Assembly: GCA_025174535.1 (NCBI GenBank)
Contig: JALBUN010000045.1
Location: forward strand, 2,852,001-2,916,000
DNA length: 64,000 nt
Source of the DNA: Cantharellus purpuraceus
Lineage: Eukaryota > Basidiomycota > Agaricomycetes > Cantharellales > Hydnaceae
Reading direction: 5' to 3'
Under the pieces are notes generated by a model that saw nothing but the letters and a program-made list of their open reading frames with translations, did no database searches and was not told the origin of the DNA. A program made the position numbers and the translations under genes. Below, in pieces: positions 24,435-35,300 of the stretch (the stretch's first letter is position 1; each line of letters starts with the position of its first letter).

Positions 24435-26165
24435 ATGATTGGGCGTGGTCGGAGTTATGCTGGGGGTCTGGAGACATATAAAAGGAGGGGCATGATTGAG
24501 GTCTTATCCTCAACGATGTCAAACCCTTTGGCAAGCATGAGCATGGCCGAGCTTGAGCAGTTGCTCTTGGCCCGACGGAAGGAAGAGGAGGAGGAGCGGA
24601 AATGGAAAGAGGAGGAGGAAGCGGAACGGAGACGGAAGGAGGAGGAGGAGGAGGCAGAACGGAGACGGAAGGAGGAGGAGGAGGCAGAATGGAGACGGAA
24701 GGAGGAGGAGGAGCAGCGACGGAAAGAGGCGGCGAAAACGGAATGGAGAAGGAAAGAGGAGGAAGCGAAGGCCAAGAGGGCCCGCATGGTGAAGGAACTT
24801 GTGGCAGCGATGGAGGCTGTGAGACTGAAAGAAGTGGAGGAGCAGGCGCACGAGTTAGAGGCGGCCATGGAGGTAGAGGAGGAGGTGACCGGGGCAGGGG
24901 AAACCAGCCACCCAGGAAGTCTGAGCGTGCCCATATGGCCAGGGACCCCGGAAGTCGCCATCATCTCTGTTACACGGACGGAGACGACTCATTTGAGGAC
25001 TGTCACTGCAGAGGACTCGTCGTTACGTCCGCGGGCATGGCCCTTATTTGAGTTGGGGGCAGCTGAGGAAGATGATGTGGCAGAGACAGAGAGGGCAGAG
25101 GTGGAAGTGGATCCTGATGCCAATATGGAGCTTGACGCAAATGCGGAGCCCAAGGCAGGCGTGGATGTTGGGACGGATGTGGAGCCGGATCCTACTTTGA
25201 ATTCCTACGAGGAGATGGCTTGGGTAGCTGCGGTCGAGGCTTGCAAAAGAGCGGAGCTCTATGCTGCTACCACCAAGAAGAACCTCGACGTCATGGTCTT
25301 TTCACTGAAGGCCTACCCGAGTGCTGATACAGAGAAGCGGGAGGCGGACCGGAGGGTCATATGGTGCAAGGTGGAGAGTCGCGTGTTGGCGACCCGTAAG
25401 AAGGAGCTGCATGTCGCGAGGTCGGTGATCCAGCTTCACAAGCATGAGATGGAGAAGGCGGCGGCAGAACAGCAGGACAAGGAGGAGGAGAGGGAACGCT
25501 TGGAGGCCGCAGCGAGGAGGGGCGGACCACCCAAGGCTCTGGCTCCAACGGAGCCATTTGGCGGACCTGGTGTAACTTGCGACTTATGTCGTGATGTGGG
25601 TGTGGAGTGTGTGTGGCCTACCGGCCCAACTCGCCACCTTCGGTCCTGCGATCGTTGTCAGGGTCGGAAAGGAGGGTGTAGGATCAATGGGAAGTTTGAT
25701 CCCTGGAGTCGGAGCGTCAAGCCCCGACTAGTGGTACAAGGAGGGGCAGAGAAGGAATCGGAGGGTTGTCCGACCAAAAAGAGGTGGACTGAGACAGGTG
25801 CTGTGGCAGCCAGGGGTAGTGGCATCGGATCGGAAGGGGCAACGACCGGTGCAGGTACGGGGCGCGTCTCTGCACCCAATAGCACCATGGGCCAGCTTAT
25901 CAGGCTGGTTAACCTGCAGTTGGAGCACCTTTGGCGGACAGAGGGGTTGTTAGTAGACTTGGTGAGGACGATGAAACGGAAGGAGGTTCTGGAGGGTCGT
26001 CAGACAGCCGAGTTACGTCGGTTGTGGAAGTTCATGGCCCTGTTGGACGAGGATTCAGACATGGGAGATGAGAAGGATTGGGTGTTGGATGTAGAGAGTG
26101 ATGAGGAGTTGGAGTTGGAGCCTGAGGTAGATAAGGGAAAGGGGAAAAGGAAACACGATGTATAA
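24435..26165 (+). CDS. Antisense ORF of element 1: coiled-coil protein with zinc-cluster-like Cys motif
   Basis: A 576-codon uninterrupted frame lying between the 3' LTR and the chromodomain of element 1, on the strand opposite gag-pol. A likely functional start is the ATG at 24516 (MSNPLASMSMAELEQLL). Residues about 35-150 are a highly charged Glu/Arg/Lys coiled coil built from degenerate short repeats. An acidic middle follows. At about residues 381-416 is a Cys cluster, CDLCRDVGVECVW then CDRCQGRKGGC, recalling a fungal Zn2Cys6 binuclear cluster though with atypical spacing. The C-terminus is acidic and ends in a basic KGKGKRKHDV. The frame is open although pol of the same element is full of stops. 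Function unknown; nucleic-acid binding is inference. Confidence 0.6.
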   Translation: MIGRGRSYAGGLETYKRRGMIEVLSSTMSNPLASMSMAELEQLLLARRKEEEEERKWKEEEEAERRRKEEEEEAERRRKEEEEAEWRRKEEEEQRRKEAAKTEWRRKEEEAKAKRARMVKELVAAMEAVRLKEVEEQAHELEAAMEVEEEVTGAGETSHPGSLSVPIWPGTPEVAIISVTRTETTHLRTVTAEDSSLRPRAWPLFELGAAEEDDVAETERAEVEVDPDANMELDANAEPKAGVDVGTDVEPDPTLNSYEEMAWVAAVEACKRAELYAATTKKNLDVMVFSLKAYPSADTEKREADRRVIWCKVESRVLATRKKELHVARSVIQLHKHEMEKAAAEQQDKEEERERLEAAARRGGPPKALAPTEPFGGPGVTCDLCRDVGVECVWPTGPTRHLRSCDRCQGRKGGCRINGKFDPWSRSVKPRLVVQGGAEKESEGCPTKKRWTETGAVAARGSGIGSEGATTGAGTGRVSAPNSTMGQLIRLVNLQLEHLWRTEGLLVDLVRTMKRKEVLEGRQTAELRRLWKFMALLDEDSDMGDEKDWVLDVESDEELELEPEVDKGKGKRKHDV

Positions 26166-26316
26166 AATAAAAATGAAAATGATTATAAATTTTGGAACAG
26201 AGAAAGAATGAGGCGGAGTGATATTCCTTTGGAGTTTTTTGGGCAGGCTGGTAATTTCCCTTGACTTGTAATAAAATGGTGATGCGAAATAATAGAATTA
26301 GCATTAGTAATCGAAC

Positions 26317-27840
26317 TTAAAGATTCATAAGAGGGCCAGGTTTGCCTGGATAAGCGGAGTGAAAATTGGAGACAGATTTGGATGTGTGATCGAGTTCGGA
26401 CGCGGAGATCCATGAAGACTCTTCATCGATGCCTTCGTACCCAGTCCATTTGACTAAGTACTGGAGCTTGCACTTGTATCGACGGTTGATCTTTGAGTCC
26501 AGGATCTCGGATATCTCATATTCATTGTCTCCTTTGATGATGATTGGGGGAGGTGGAGGTTGCGTGTGACCGGAGATCTCGTTCGTAGTAGCGGGTTCGA
26601 GCATTGATATGTGGAAGACCGGATGAACTGCTCGGAAGTGGTCCAGGAGGCGGAGGGTGAAAGACCTGCTGCCCGCGCGAGCAATGATCTCATAAGGACC
26701 TAAGTATTTCTCAGAGAGTTTCTTTGATGGACGGGTGGTCCGGAAGTGTTTGGCCTTAACGAATACTTTGTCTCTGATTTGCAGGTCCGGAGCTGGAATG
26801 CGGCGTCGGTCTGTGGAGACTTGATATTGTTTCTGGGCATCGGAGATTGTCTCTCGGAGATGTTGGTGTAGTTGATCGAGGTCGGTTACGAATTGGCAGG
26901 CTTTGGTGGAGGCAAGTTCTTTCTCGGGGTGGACGGAGATGTTCGGATGGTAGCCTTTATTAGCAAAGAACAGAGAGATGCCGGTAGTCATGTTTGGAGC
27001 GTTGTTGTAGGCAAACTCTGCGATCGGAAGTAGATCAGCCCAGTTGTCTTGTTGATAGTTACAATAAATTCGGAGATATTGTTCCAGGGACTGATTCATT
27101 CGTTCTGTTTGTCCATCTCCTTCAGGGTGGTATCTGGAGGTGAAATGAAGCTTCATGTCGAGAGCCTTTCCTAATGTGTGGAAGAAGGAGGACACGAACT
27201 CTGAGCCCCGATCGGATGTGACATGCGATGGGACTCCGTGTTTAGAGAATACCTGGAGAATGAACAATTTAGCTAATGAGGCGGAGGTGATGGTGTCATG
27301 CGTCGGAATGAATAGTGACTGTTTGGTGAACCTGTCGACAATCACGAGTATGGTGTCATATCCGAGTGATGGGGGGAGCTTCTCTATGAAATCCATGGAG
27401 ATGGAGTTCCATGGTTGCTCCGGGATCGGAAGTTATTTAAGCGTTCTGTAGGGTTTGTGCCTTTGCGATTTTGAGCGCATACACGTGGTGCAGGAGTTAC
27501 AGTAGTGTTGAATGTATTCCCGCATTTTTGGCCATACATAGTCTCATCGGATTAATCCTTGTGTGCGATTTTGCCCGAAGTGGCCGGAGATCAGGTGATC
27601 ATGATAATACTGCAAAACTTGGAGTCGGAGGCCGTTGGCGTTGGGGACGTATATCCGGTTGTTGTGTCGGAGATGCCCTTCGGGGTCAAGTGACCATTTT
27701 GGATCGGAAGGGTTGTCCAAGTGTTTAACTGCAACAGGATCAGATCGGAGTGATGAGTGGTGACGAGCCAGGACGCATCGAGGACACATATCAAACCACT
27801 CTGACAGTCCAACTCTGCCAGTGTCTTTTTGTATCAACTT
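26317..27840 (-). pseudogene. Element 1 integrase and chromodomain (3' part of pol)
   Basis: In coding order: an H2C2 zinc-binding region (HFGQNRTQGL, then CNSCTTC with stops between blocks), the integrase core with SISMDFIEKL, VTSDRGSEFVSSFF and HPEGDGQTERMNQSLEQ giving the DDE triad, a GPY-like stretch (KKLSEKYLGPYEI), and a chromodomain (YEISEILDSKINRR, then LQYLVKWTGYEG). The core frame 26317-27396 is open. Upstream, stops interrupt at positions where Arg or Gln is expected. The 5' side is cut near 27840 by the inserted block. Confidence 0.9.
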
Positions 27841-28505
27841 TTAAATAGCGCCACAACTCCCTATCCACCTCAGTCTCTAATTTGAGCCATCGATCATCAC
27901 TCGTGTTTCATCGCCATCGATCATTATCAGCCTCCTATTCACACCGATCCTTTCATCATCATTCACATGGCTTCCCATTCTATTCCCCTCTCCAACATCA
28001 CTTCTAAGACGCTTGTTCGGAATCATGTCAGTATACAATATTCTGATGTATAGGAGATATACATCAGGATTTCAATGATACATAAAGCCAGGGAGTTACA
28101 ATTTGGATATCTTAAAAGATTTCGGATGTGTGAAATTTTCATAAATATAAACATATATTCTATATTTTAATAAACTTTAAAAGATAAGATATTTGGTTGA
28201 GATGAACATAATTATTTACATGGATATAATAGGAATGTATATATGAATATAATTGGTATTATATAGGGTATTTAGATATACAAATACCAGGTGAGGATTA
28301 AAGATAGTTCAAATTATGTTACAAGTATTGTATAAGAAAGAATCAATGATATTTGGATGTTCCCTCAAGGGAGTTGCCACCACTAAATGGGGAAAAAAAG
28401 AATTATTTTTGAGAATTATGCCAAAATATCACAATATGTTTTAATCTAGTATATTGTGTAAAATTTGAGAATCATGTTGAAATATGAAAATAAGTTTGAA
28501 TTGAA

Positions 28506-28970
28506 GTGTATTGTATAAAATTTGAGGAAAATAGGTTGTATATACGTATTTGTTGTATTTCTGAACAAGCGTCTAATAATACGTCACACTGGTCTCTGGA
28601 CACAGAGGACTATCAAAAATACGCCGAGCTCCACAGGCATGTTAAGCCACCTCCACGTGTCAAAATACTTCCAAAACTCTTTCAACGTCCAAGATCCCCA
28701 CCATGTCTCTCTTATGCCATTGGCGATCCCATATTCTTTCACAATTCCATTGAACCATATACATTCCTCAACATTTCACCTCTATATCGTAACACGGATA
28801 GAAGAGTCGAACGTGAGGTAGAATTTCAGTCGCCATCGCTGACCTATCCTCCCACTTCAATCCGACTCAGGTTACATCGTGTCAGGCAAAGGGACCGAAT
28901 ACTCTTGGAACGGGATACCATATGGAGACAGATCACTAAGACAATAAGGAGTATTTGTTGTGGATGCTGA
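28506..28970 (+). CDS. Possible 154-codon ORF in the unassigned insert
   Basis: An open frame whose last 120 codons have a protein-like composition (for example TSHWSLDTEDYQKYAELHRH and RLHRVRQRDRILLERDTIW), while the first 30 codons lie in the AT-rich tract. No family is recognised and there is no evidence of expression; it could be a chance frame or a captured exon. Confidence 0.25.
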   Translation: MYCIKFEENRLYIRICCISEQASNNTSHWSLDTEDYQKYAELHRHVKPPPRVKILPKLFQRPRSPPCLSYAIGDPIFFHNSIEPYTFLNISPLYRNTDRRVEREVEFQSPSLTYPPTSIRLRLHRVRQRDRILLERDTIWRQITKTIRSICCGC

Positions 28971-29701
28971 CTGAAGTCCTCATGTGACTCAGGGTCAATT
29001 AACCTTCGGAGCCGTAGGGAAGATGGTATTGGTGGATGTTTCTATTGTTCTTTTATATGACTCACCCCTGTTTCATCTTTTAATTCATTCATACACGACT
29101 TACTCATCCTTGTTCTATTTTTGGTTCTTTTATTACTCATCACCCCCTATTCTTACAAAGATTACCCCCATCCGTCGTTTCATTTCTCCATGATTTCCCC
29201 CTTTAGTAGTTCAACTTCACACGCTTCATCAGCTGGCTTGATCAGCATTTCTTGCATCATATCGCATCATTTGCTCCTCATATTGTGTCGTTGTGCCCTG
29301 GGGATTTGTATATAAAAGGGCGCTAGTTTTCACCTTTGGAATCAATCAACAAGTTTTCAGCCAACGCTCTAAAGTCAAAGTCCAAGCTCTAAGTCTACGC
29401 TCTACACTCTACATCACAATCCATCATCTCTACACTGAGGTAAAACACCTTGGTTCAACAATCAGATTTCCCTCCGCCACTGAGAGGTTGCTTCTCCTGA
29501 AACCAGCTTTCGTGTACCTCCCAACCGGGCTCCGCATTGTCATCCAGTCACAGAGCACAATCAGCCATCAGGACCGACCTTTAGCTCCCATCCCCATCCA
29601 ACCACAGAGCACTATCCCACTTCCCTGTTACTTACCCCTCGCCCTGATTGATCTTTGGAGTGCTGAACAACTGCGTTACACACCGTCTGTTTGCTAGGAC
29701 C

Positions 29702-29706
29702 GTTGC
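29702..29706. repeat. Target-site duplication of element 2 (left)
   Basis: gttgc directly before the LTR, identical to 41424-41428 directly after the other LTR. Confidence 0.95.
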
Positions 29707-31137
29707 TGTTTTGGAACCCGCAAAATTATGGTGTTAGGGCAAACTCTAAATCACCACAATTCCGTGAATGAACAGCTGAGAAGAATATCAAACCCTGCTG
29801 CAGCACAACTCCAGAAACGATTTAACGTTTGTACTTTGGTTACAATCCTTTGTATTGGTCAATGCAGACTATACGCAGAAAGGTAATACGTTTCTTAGCA
29901 GCAAGAAATGAATAAGACTTCCAGAGTCTAGAGTTCACGGACGCTTAGGGGTCCAGATATTCCAAAAAGAGGGGAATGCACTTAGAGGCTAAAGGAAGTA
30001 GGTGGATGAATCCAACCGTCCAACCAGTGGCACTCAGAAGCGGGTAACAGCGATGTGTGAAGTAGTCTAGCAACTGCTTCACACAAGTTCAAGCTTCTAA
30101 TGCTCTGCAAAGGCAGTACACACTAGTAACTTAAACAAGAGCACTAATGGCAGGACTATCGACAGACAATCTCACCCTGTAGATTCGTAGTCACGTGAGG
30201 CAGATACTACACTCACGCCCAAAGCAGGAATATCACTACCTTGAGTGCAATCAAGTACAGTTACACAACTGTAAAAGATCCTTGAACTGGTAATCAACAG
30301 TTACTGAGATAGAGGATGACACTGTATGTCACTCTAGTCACACTGGTGTGCAGAAGATGGGTAGAATATGATGATATGTTATTCTTTCAGAGGCAGAATG
30401 GCCTCCTTATATATTGTATTTACAGGGGCTGACTAATGGTTCTGGAATATTCTACCTATTAATAGATGGAAACTACTGGAAGGTTGTGGAAGGTGGAAGA
30501 AAGGGGTAGAATATTCCAAGCCAATCACAGGATCTGATCACAGCACTAACACTGATCAGGAGCTGAATAATGGTTCTGGAAAGTTCTATCTAATAATAGA
30601 AGGAAACAGCTAGAATGTTATGGAAAGGGGTAGAATATTCCAAGGCAATCACCTGATTTGATCACCCATCAGCTGATCTGATCCCTGAGCTAGGCACTGA
30701 TCAGGCAAAAAGAAGGGTGTCCACCCTGTTTTCTGCACTGGTTTGCACAGCCATGGATAGCCACATGTCATGTGATGATCTCCACGGAAAATAGTGCCCT
30801 GAGAGGCTGTGGTTGTTAAGTTACAGAATATTTATTGATCAGAGACATCTGAGCTTGAATTCAGGCCAAATGCCTGGTCCAAAAGGGGAGAGCCGGCTGC
30901 GCGAAGGTTTGTGGGCGCCTATGGGTCCACAACTGTAGCACAGCAGAAATAAATGATTCTGAGCTGAGTTCTGCATGGAATATTCCCGAAAAAATATGGA
31001 AAATAGAGAATATTTGAATAAGTCCATTCCAGGTACAAGCATCAAATATATGCTGATATTTAGGAATGGAAAAGCAAAGAATAGCACATTGGTGCTGCAT
31101 AAATGGAATTTGATAGGGAAAAGGTGGTTCCCATACA
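29707..31137 (-). repeat. 3' LTR of element 2
   Basis: 1431 bp; in coding orientation TGTATGGGAACCACC to CCAAAACA, with TG..CA ends. The same LTR recurs at 39992-41423, 45187-46619 and 48349-49772. Confidence 0.95.
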
Positions 31138-31151
31138 TTCATCCCCCCTTC
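31138..31151 (-). other. Polypurine tract of element 2
   Basis: The minus strand reads gaaggggggatgaa immediately before the LTR start TGTATGGG, the expected place and composition for the plus-strand primer of reverse transcription. Confidence 0.8.
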
Positions 31152-31273
31152 AAATATTCTTTCCCTGACCTAGTCACGCACATCTTTCCTCACTTCCGTC
31201 CTCTCATATCCTCCAGAGTTACCCGTGGCATAAGGATTTTTGAACACACGAGTCGTGAGTCGAGTCCGACGAG

Positions 31274-32197
31274 TCAATATAGGTTTAGAAACTCGAGGAT
31301 CATAGGAGTGAGTTGAGTTTTTGTGATAGGGAGGAGGAGCTGGTGAGTTGGGAGGAGTGGTGATAGAAGATGTGGGAGCAGAGTACGAGCTAACATATCC
31401 ACGTGAAAGGGAAAGGTACATCTCTCGAAGTTGGGTTGCTGAAGGTTGCCACAACACAAGTTGTTTCTTGTTGGCATCGTCACCATCACGATTGGCCTCG
31501 AAAGGGACGACCAGCGGGGTCTTTTGAGACCATCAGGTTCAGCATGGGCTCTGAAAGCATGAACGACTGGGAGAGAGGGGAGAGAGGACTCGGATATAGT
31601 GGAGTTCACCTCAGTGGCTTGGGAGATTCCGTCATCAAATTCTGACACGTCATCCAAAGGATGGGAGTAGAGTGGTGAAGTTGGCCACCTCCAGGAGCAA
31701 CCTGGGATGCGTGCACTATTGATTTTGGATTTGCAGATCCAAGCCGAGAGCTGGCGAGACTGATTCTGCCAAGCACGGATCCATTCACGTATGACAGAGG
31801 GTTTCTCTGGGAGGAGGAAGAAGTTGAATGAGAGTTGGTTACGAGCTGGAAAAGGAGGGGGAATCATATCTATCTCCTGGAGCTTTCCAAGAGGAATCTC
31901 AGAAGGGAGAGGTTCAAGGGCTGACTCGCCGTCCCATCCGTGAGCGGCTGCGAGAATGTATCGAGTTTTCATCTTCAATGTCTCCCAGAAGCTGCTGGCA
32001 AGGTCATTGCGTAGTATGGCATACTCACTTGCTGGTGCTTCAAGATAGATGAAGTCAAAACGATTGGGTTGGTAGAAGTCGAAGTTGGAAGTGAATTGGA
32101 GTCCGTAGTTAGGTACAGGAACTCCACCTTGTATATATGTATCGTTTTCTTTATGAACCACGAAGTCAATGACAGACACATCAGGGTAGTTAGCCAT
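31274..32197 (-). CDS. Accessory ORF downstream of gag-pol in element 2
   Basis: A 307-codon open frame between the gag-pol stop and the polypurine tract, same strand as gag-pol. It begins MANYPDVSVIDFVVHKENDT and has a Trp/Pro-containing middle (PPPFPARNQLSFNFFLLPEK, IREWIRAWQNQSRQLSAWIC). It has no signal peptide or obvious membrane anchor, so it does not look like an envelope protein despite its position. The last 90 residues are less protein-like and the true end may differ. No family recognised. Its intactness in an intact element suggests it may be an expressed extra protein. Confidence 0.5.
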   Translation of the reverse strand: MANYPDVSVIDFVVHKENDTYIQGGVPVPNYGLQFTSNFDFYQPNRFDFIYLEAPASEYAILRNDLASSFWETLKMKTRYILAAAHGWDGESALEPLPSEIPLGKLQEIDMIPPPFPARNQLSFNFFLLPEKPSVIREWIRAWQNQSRQLSAWICKSKINSARIPGCSWRWPTSPLYSHPLDDVSEFDDGISQATEVNSTISESSLPSLPVVHAFRAHAEPDGLKRPRWSSLSRPIVMVTMPTRNNLCCGNLQQPNFERCTFPFHVDMLARTLLPHLLSPLLPTHQLLLPITKTQLTPMILEFLNLY

Positions 32198-32394
32198 AGT
32201 GGAAAGAAGTAGATAGGTGGAAAGACTAAATATTTGCTGAGGTTTTTCAAAAGTTAGATGCGGTTGGGATTGAGTAAAATGAAGACATCATGATATTGGG
32301 TTTATAGAACAGTAGGGAAAGGATCTGGAATAGCTAGGAAGGGGAAGGAATAGGGTAGAAGGCCGAGATAAGAGAGTCATAGATAGAGGAAGCC

Positions 32395-35300
32395 CTAGTG
32401 GCGAGAGATACCCCGATCGCGTCGATCCCAATCGCGAAGGAGGTCGGGAGCGTTGCGAAGGTTCTTTCGCGGGAGCCACTCGTCATATGATGAGTCGTAT
32501 CCGATGAAACGCGTGAGGAGCTCCTGGACACGCCGGCCATTACGGGCCTTTCGCCATCGTTCACCGATGATGGACTCGACCTCGAATTCTGGGAGTTGCG
32601 TGAAATCAGCGCGTTCGAGAGATCTGAGAGGTCGTGAACCGAAGGAAGGGGGTGAGGAGGAGTAGAGCTCGAGGTGAGCGATGTTAAGGACAGGGTGGAG
32701 CCCGTATGACGCAGGCATGCGAAGGCGATAGGTAGCCGGCCCTAATTTTTGTATGATATCAAAGGGGCCATCGTATTTCATTTGGAGCTTCTTACCTAGG
32801 CCTTTCTGAGCATGCAATAGACTGAGGGAATGGGGATTGATGAGAACGCGATCGCCAACGTCGAATTCTTGAGCCAGACGACCGGTGTTGAAATTCTTTT
32901 GCTGAGCAACCTGCGCAAATTGCAGGGCTTCTCTAGCCTGAGATCGGTAAGTAGCTAATTCACTTAGGAAGTCCATAGCTTTCGTACTTTCAACTTCATT
33001 GGCAGGGGACTTGATTAAATCAACGTGATCGACCGATCCAACTGGTCGCGGGGCCGGCGGGCTGGAAGGCCGGTGAACGCCGTGAGTAGATGAATGAATG
33101 TAGGAAGATGGAGTGCGTGGATGGTAGCCATACAGTAGAAATGCCGGCGCGAATCCAGTCGCGGAGTGTGGGAGGTTATTGTAGGATAGAGCAAATGGAG
33201 AGAGGAGAGCCGCCCAGTTGTCGCGCGTCGGGCTTACGTAAGAACGTAGCGCGGTTTCAAGCGTCTGGTTCAACACCTCAGTTTGACCATCTGCTTGAGG
33301 GTGATAGGCTGTAGTTAGAGCTCTTCTAGTATTTATTTGCTTGCATATCTCTTTCCAGAAGGTGCTGGTCCATCTGGGATCTCTGTCGGATATAATTTGT
33401 TTGGGAATTCCATATTTGGATAGCACATGTTCAAACAGTATCCGAGCAGTTCCCTCCTCATTAATAGTGCTTTGAGTAGGGACAAAGATGCCAAACTTTG
33501 TAAGTTTATCCACTATCACCAGGATGGAATCGTACCCATTGCTCTCGGGTAATTCCATAATGAAGTCCATGGTGATAACTTCAAAAGGATTTTCTGGAAT
33601 AGGTATGGGCTGCAACAGTCCAATAGGTGCGTGTCGCCTTGGTTTGGCTTTCTGGCAAATATCACAGCTTACAACAAACTTCTTGACATCTCTACTCATT
33701 CTAGGCCAATAGAAGGTAGAAGCCAGTTTGTTGTACGTTTTATGATAACCCGCATGAGCTCCTTCAGTGATTTCATCATGAATTTCACTTAGAAGATTAG
33801 ATTGCTCAGCCTTGGGTACACATAGCCTGTAATTGCCATTCCAATCTTCAAAGTAAAGCAATCCATCCTCATTTTCAAAAAAGAGTGGATGCTTTGGACT
33901 GATCCAATTAGACTCCTGTCGTAATTCAGATCTGACCCTTTTGAAGTAAGGATCTTTGGCATACGCATCAACTATTTTCTGAATCTCTTCCTGAGCAAGG
34001 CTAGAGACTAGATTATAGCCTTTGGCTGTCACGTATGGAATGGTGAAATCTTCTTCCAGGCTGGTATTGACTTGGATGGAAGAAGCATGCACGTTCAGTG
34101 GAATTCTCTGGTTCTCTTCTTCATATGCAGCCATTAACATTAAAGTTCTGGCCTCAAAGTGAGGAGAGATATCAGAATAAAAATCCACAAGTGGATCCTG
34201 TTCCGAGTCCAGGATAGTAGGAATGGAGTCATCAGAAGAAGGCCCATCTTGATATGGAACATTCCTTCTGAGTCTGGAAATAGGATCTACATTAGAGTGA
34301 ACCCGTCCTGCTCGGTGTACGATTTTTAATTCAGGGTATGCAGCAAATACAGTTCCCCAAGTTAATAACCGCCGATTAACATTTTGGTAGGTCCGACTCC
34401 AGATGAGGGCTGCATGGTCTGTGATGGCTACTACTTTCTCCCCTTCAATGTAGGGTTGAAATTTGATAAGACCGTCTCGTAATGCAAGCGCCTCCCTTTC
34501 TGTAGGAGAGTAATTCCTTTCAGCTGGTTTCAAGGTACGAGACCAGTAAGCAATGACTCGTTCTACTGAAACCGTAGTGTTTTCAAAGTCTTTATCCCAA
34601 GTACCTGGCTTAGGGAGAGTTTCATCTTTTAACACAGGAATCACCAATTGTGGTACAGGTAATCCTTTGTCATAAGCTGATTTGAGTTTCTCATACCCTT
34701 TGGTACCTTTGAGATCTCTGATTTTGAGAGGTTGAATCTGCTGAAGTATAGCAGCGATTCCGACATCACATGCATCAGAGTAGACTCTATATCCGAGACC
34801 AGGAATGGCATACGCTCTGACTGGCGCACTGACAAGGGCATTTTTAGCCAAATCAAAGGCTTCTTGTTGAGTATTGCCCCATTCCCAAGTTGAATTCTTT
34901 TTGAGCAATTCAAACAAGGGAGCTACAATCCATGCATAGAATGGTATATATGAGGAGAAGTATACCACCATTCCGAGGAAGATTTGTAGGTCATGCACAT
35001 TCTTTGGTTCTGCCAATTCCAGTATAGCATCTATCTTCTCCTTGTGAGTTGATAGACCTAACCGTGATACCTTTTGTCCTAACAGTAGCAATGACTGGTA
35101 GGCCAAATGGCACTTAGCAGGAGATAAGGTGATTCCAGACTTTTCTATAGCTCCGAACACTTTGTCTAGATGATCCAAGTGTTCTTTGAATGTCTTGGAA
35201 TATATGACAATATCATCAATATAGACCAGGGCAAACACCCATAGAAAAGGTGCTAGGACACCTTGCATCACTCTTTGAAAGACTGCAGGTCCATTCCGAT

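Larger units (their letters stand above)
27841..29706. mobile_element. Unassigned 1.9-kb insert inside element 1 pol
   Basis: This block separates the integrase of element 1 from the element-2 LTR. It has no recognisable pol motif. It contains a very AT-rich tract (about 28030-28560), a possible small ORF (28506-28970) and a promoter-like sequence with tatataaaagg at 29310-29320 followed by CT-rich leader-like DNA. Its right edge must lie just past the element-2 insertion site, at about 41429-41460, since RNase H of element 1 resumes there. It may be a nonautonomous element, but no terminal repeats were found by eye. Confidence 0.45.

Noticed and set aside
24455..24964. Long minus-strand Ser/Leu/Phe-rich frames opposite the coiled-coil ORF
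   Set aside because: They mirror the repetitive Glu/Arg/Lys codons of the plus-strand ORF and have no features of their own.
30839..31138. Recurrent 60-120-codon frames inside the family-2 LTR ends (also 41124-41386, 45141-45509, 49495-49836)
   Set aside because: The same LTR sequence in four copies; frames differ in start and end, have no domain, and are not conserved as proteins in the CpG-decayed copy.
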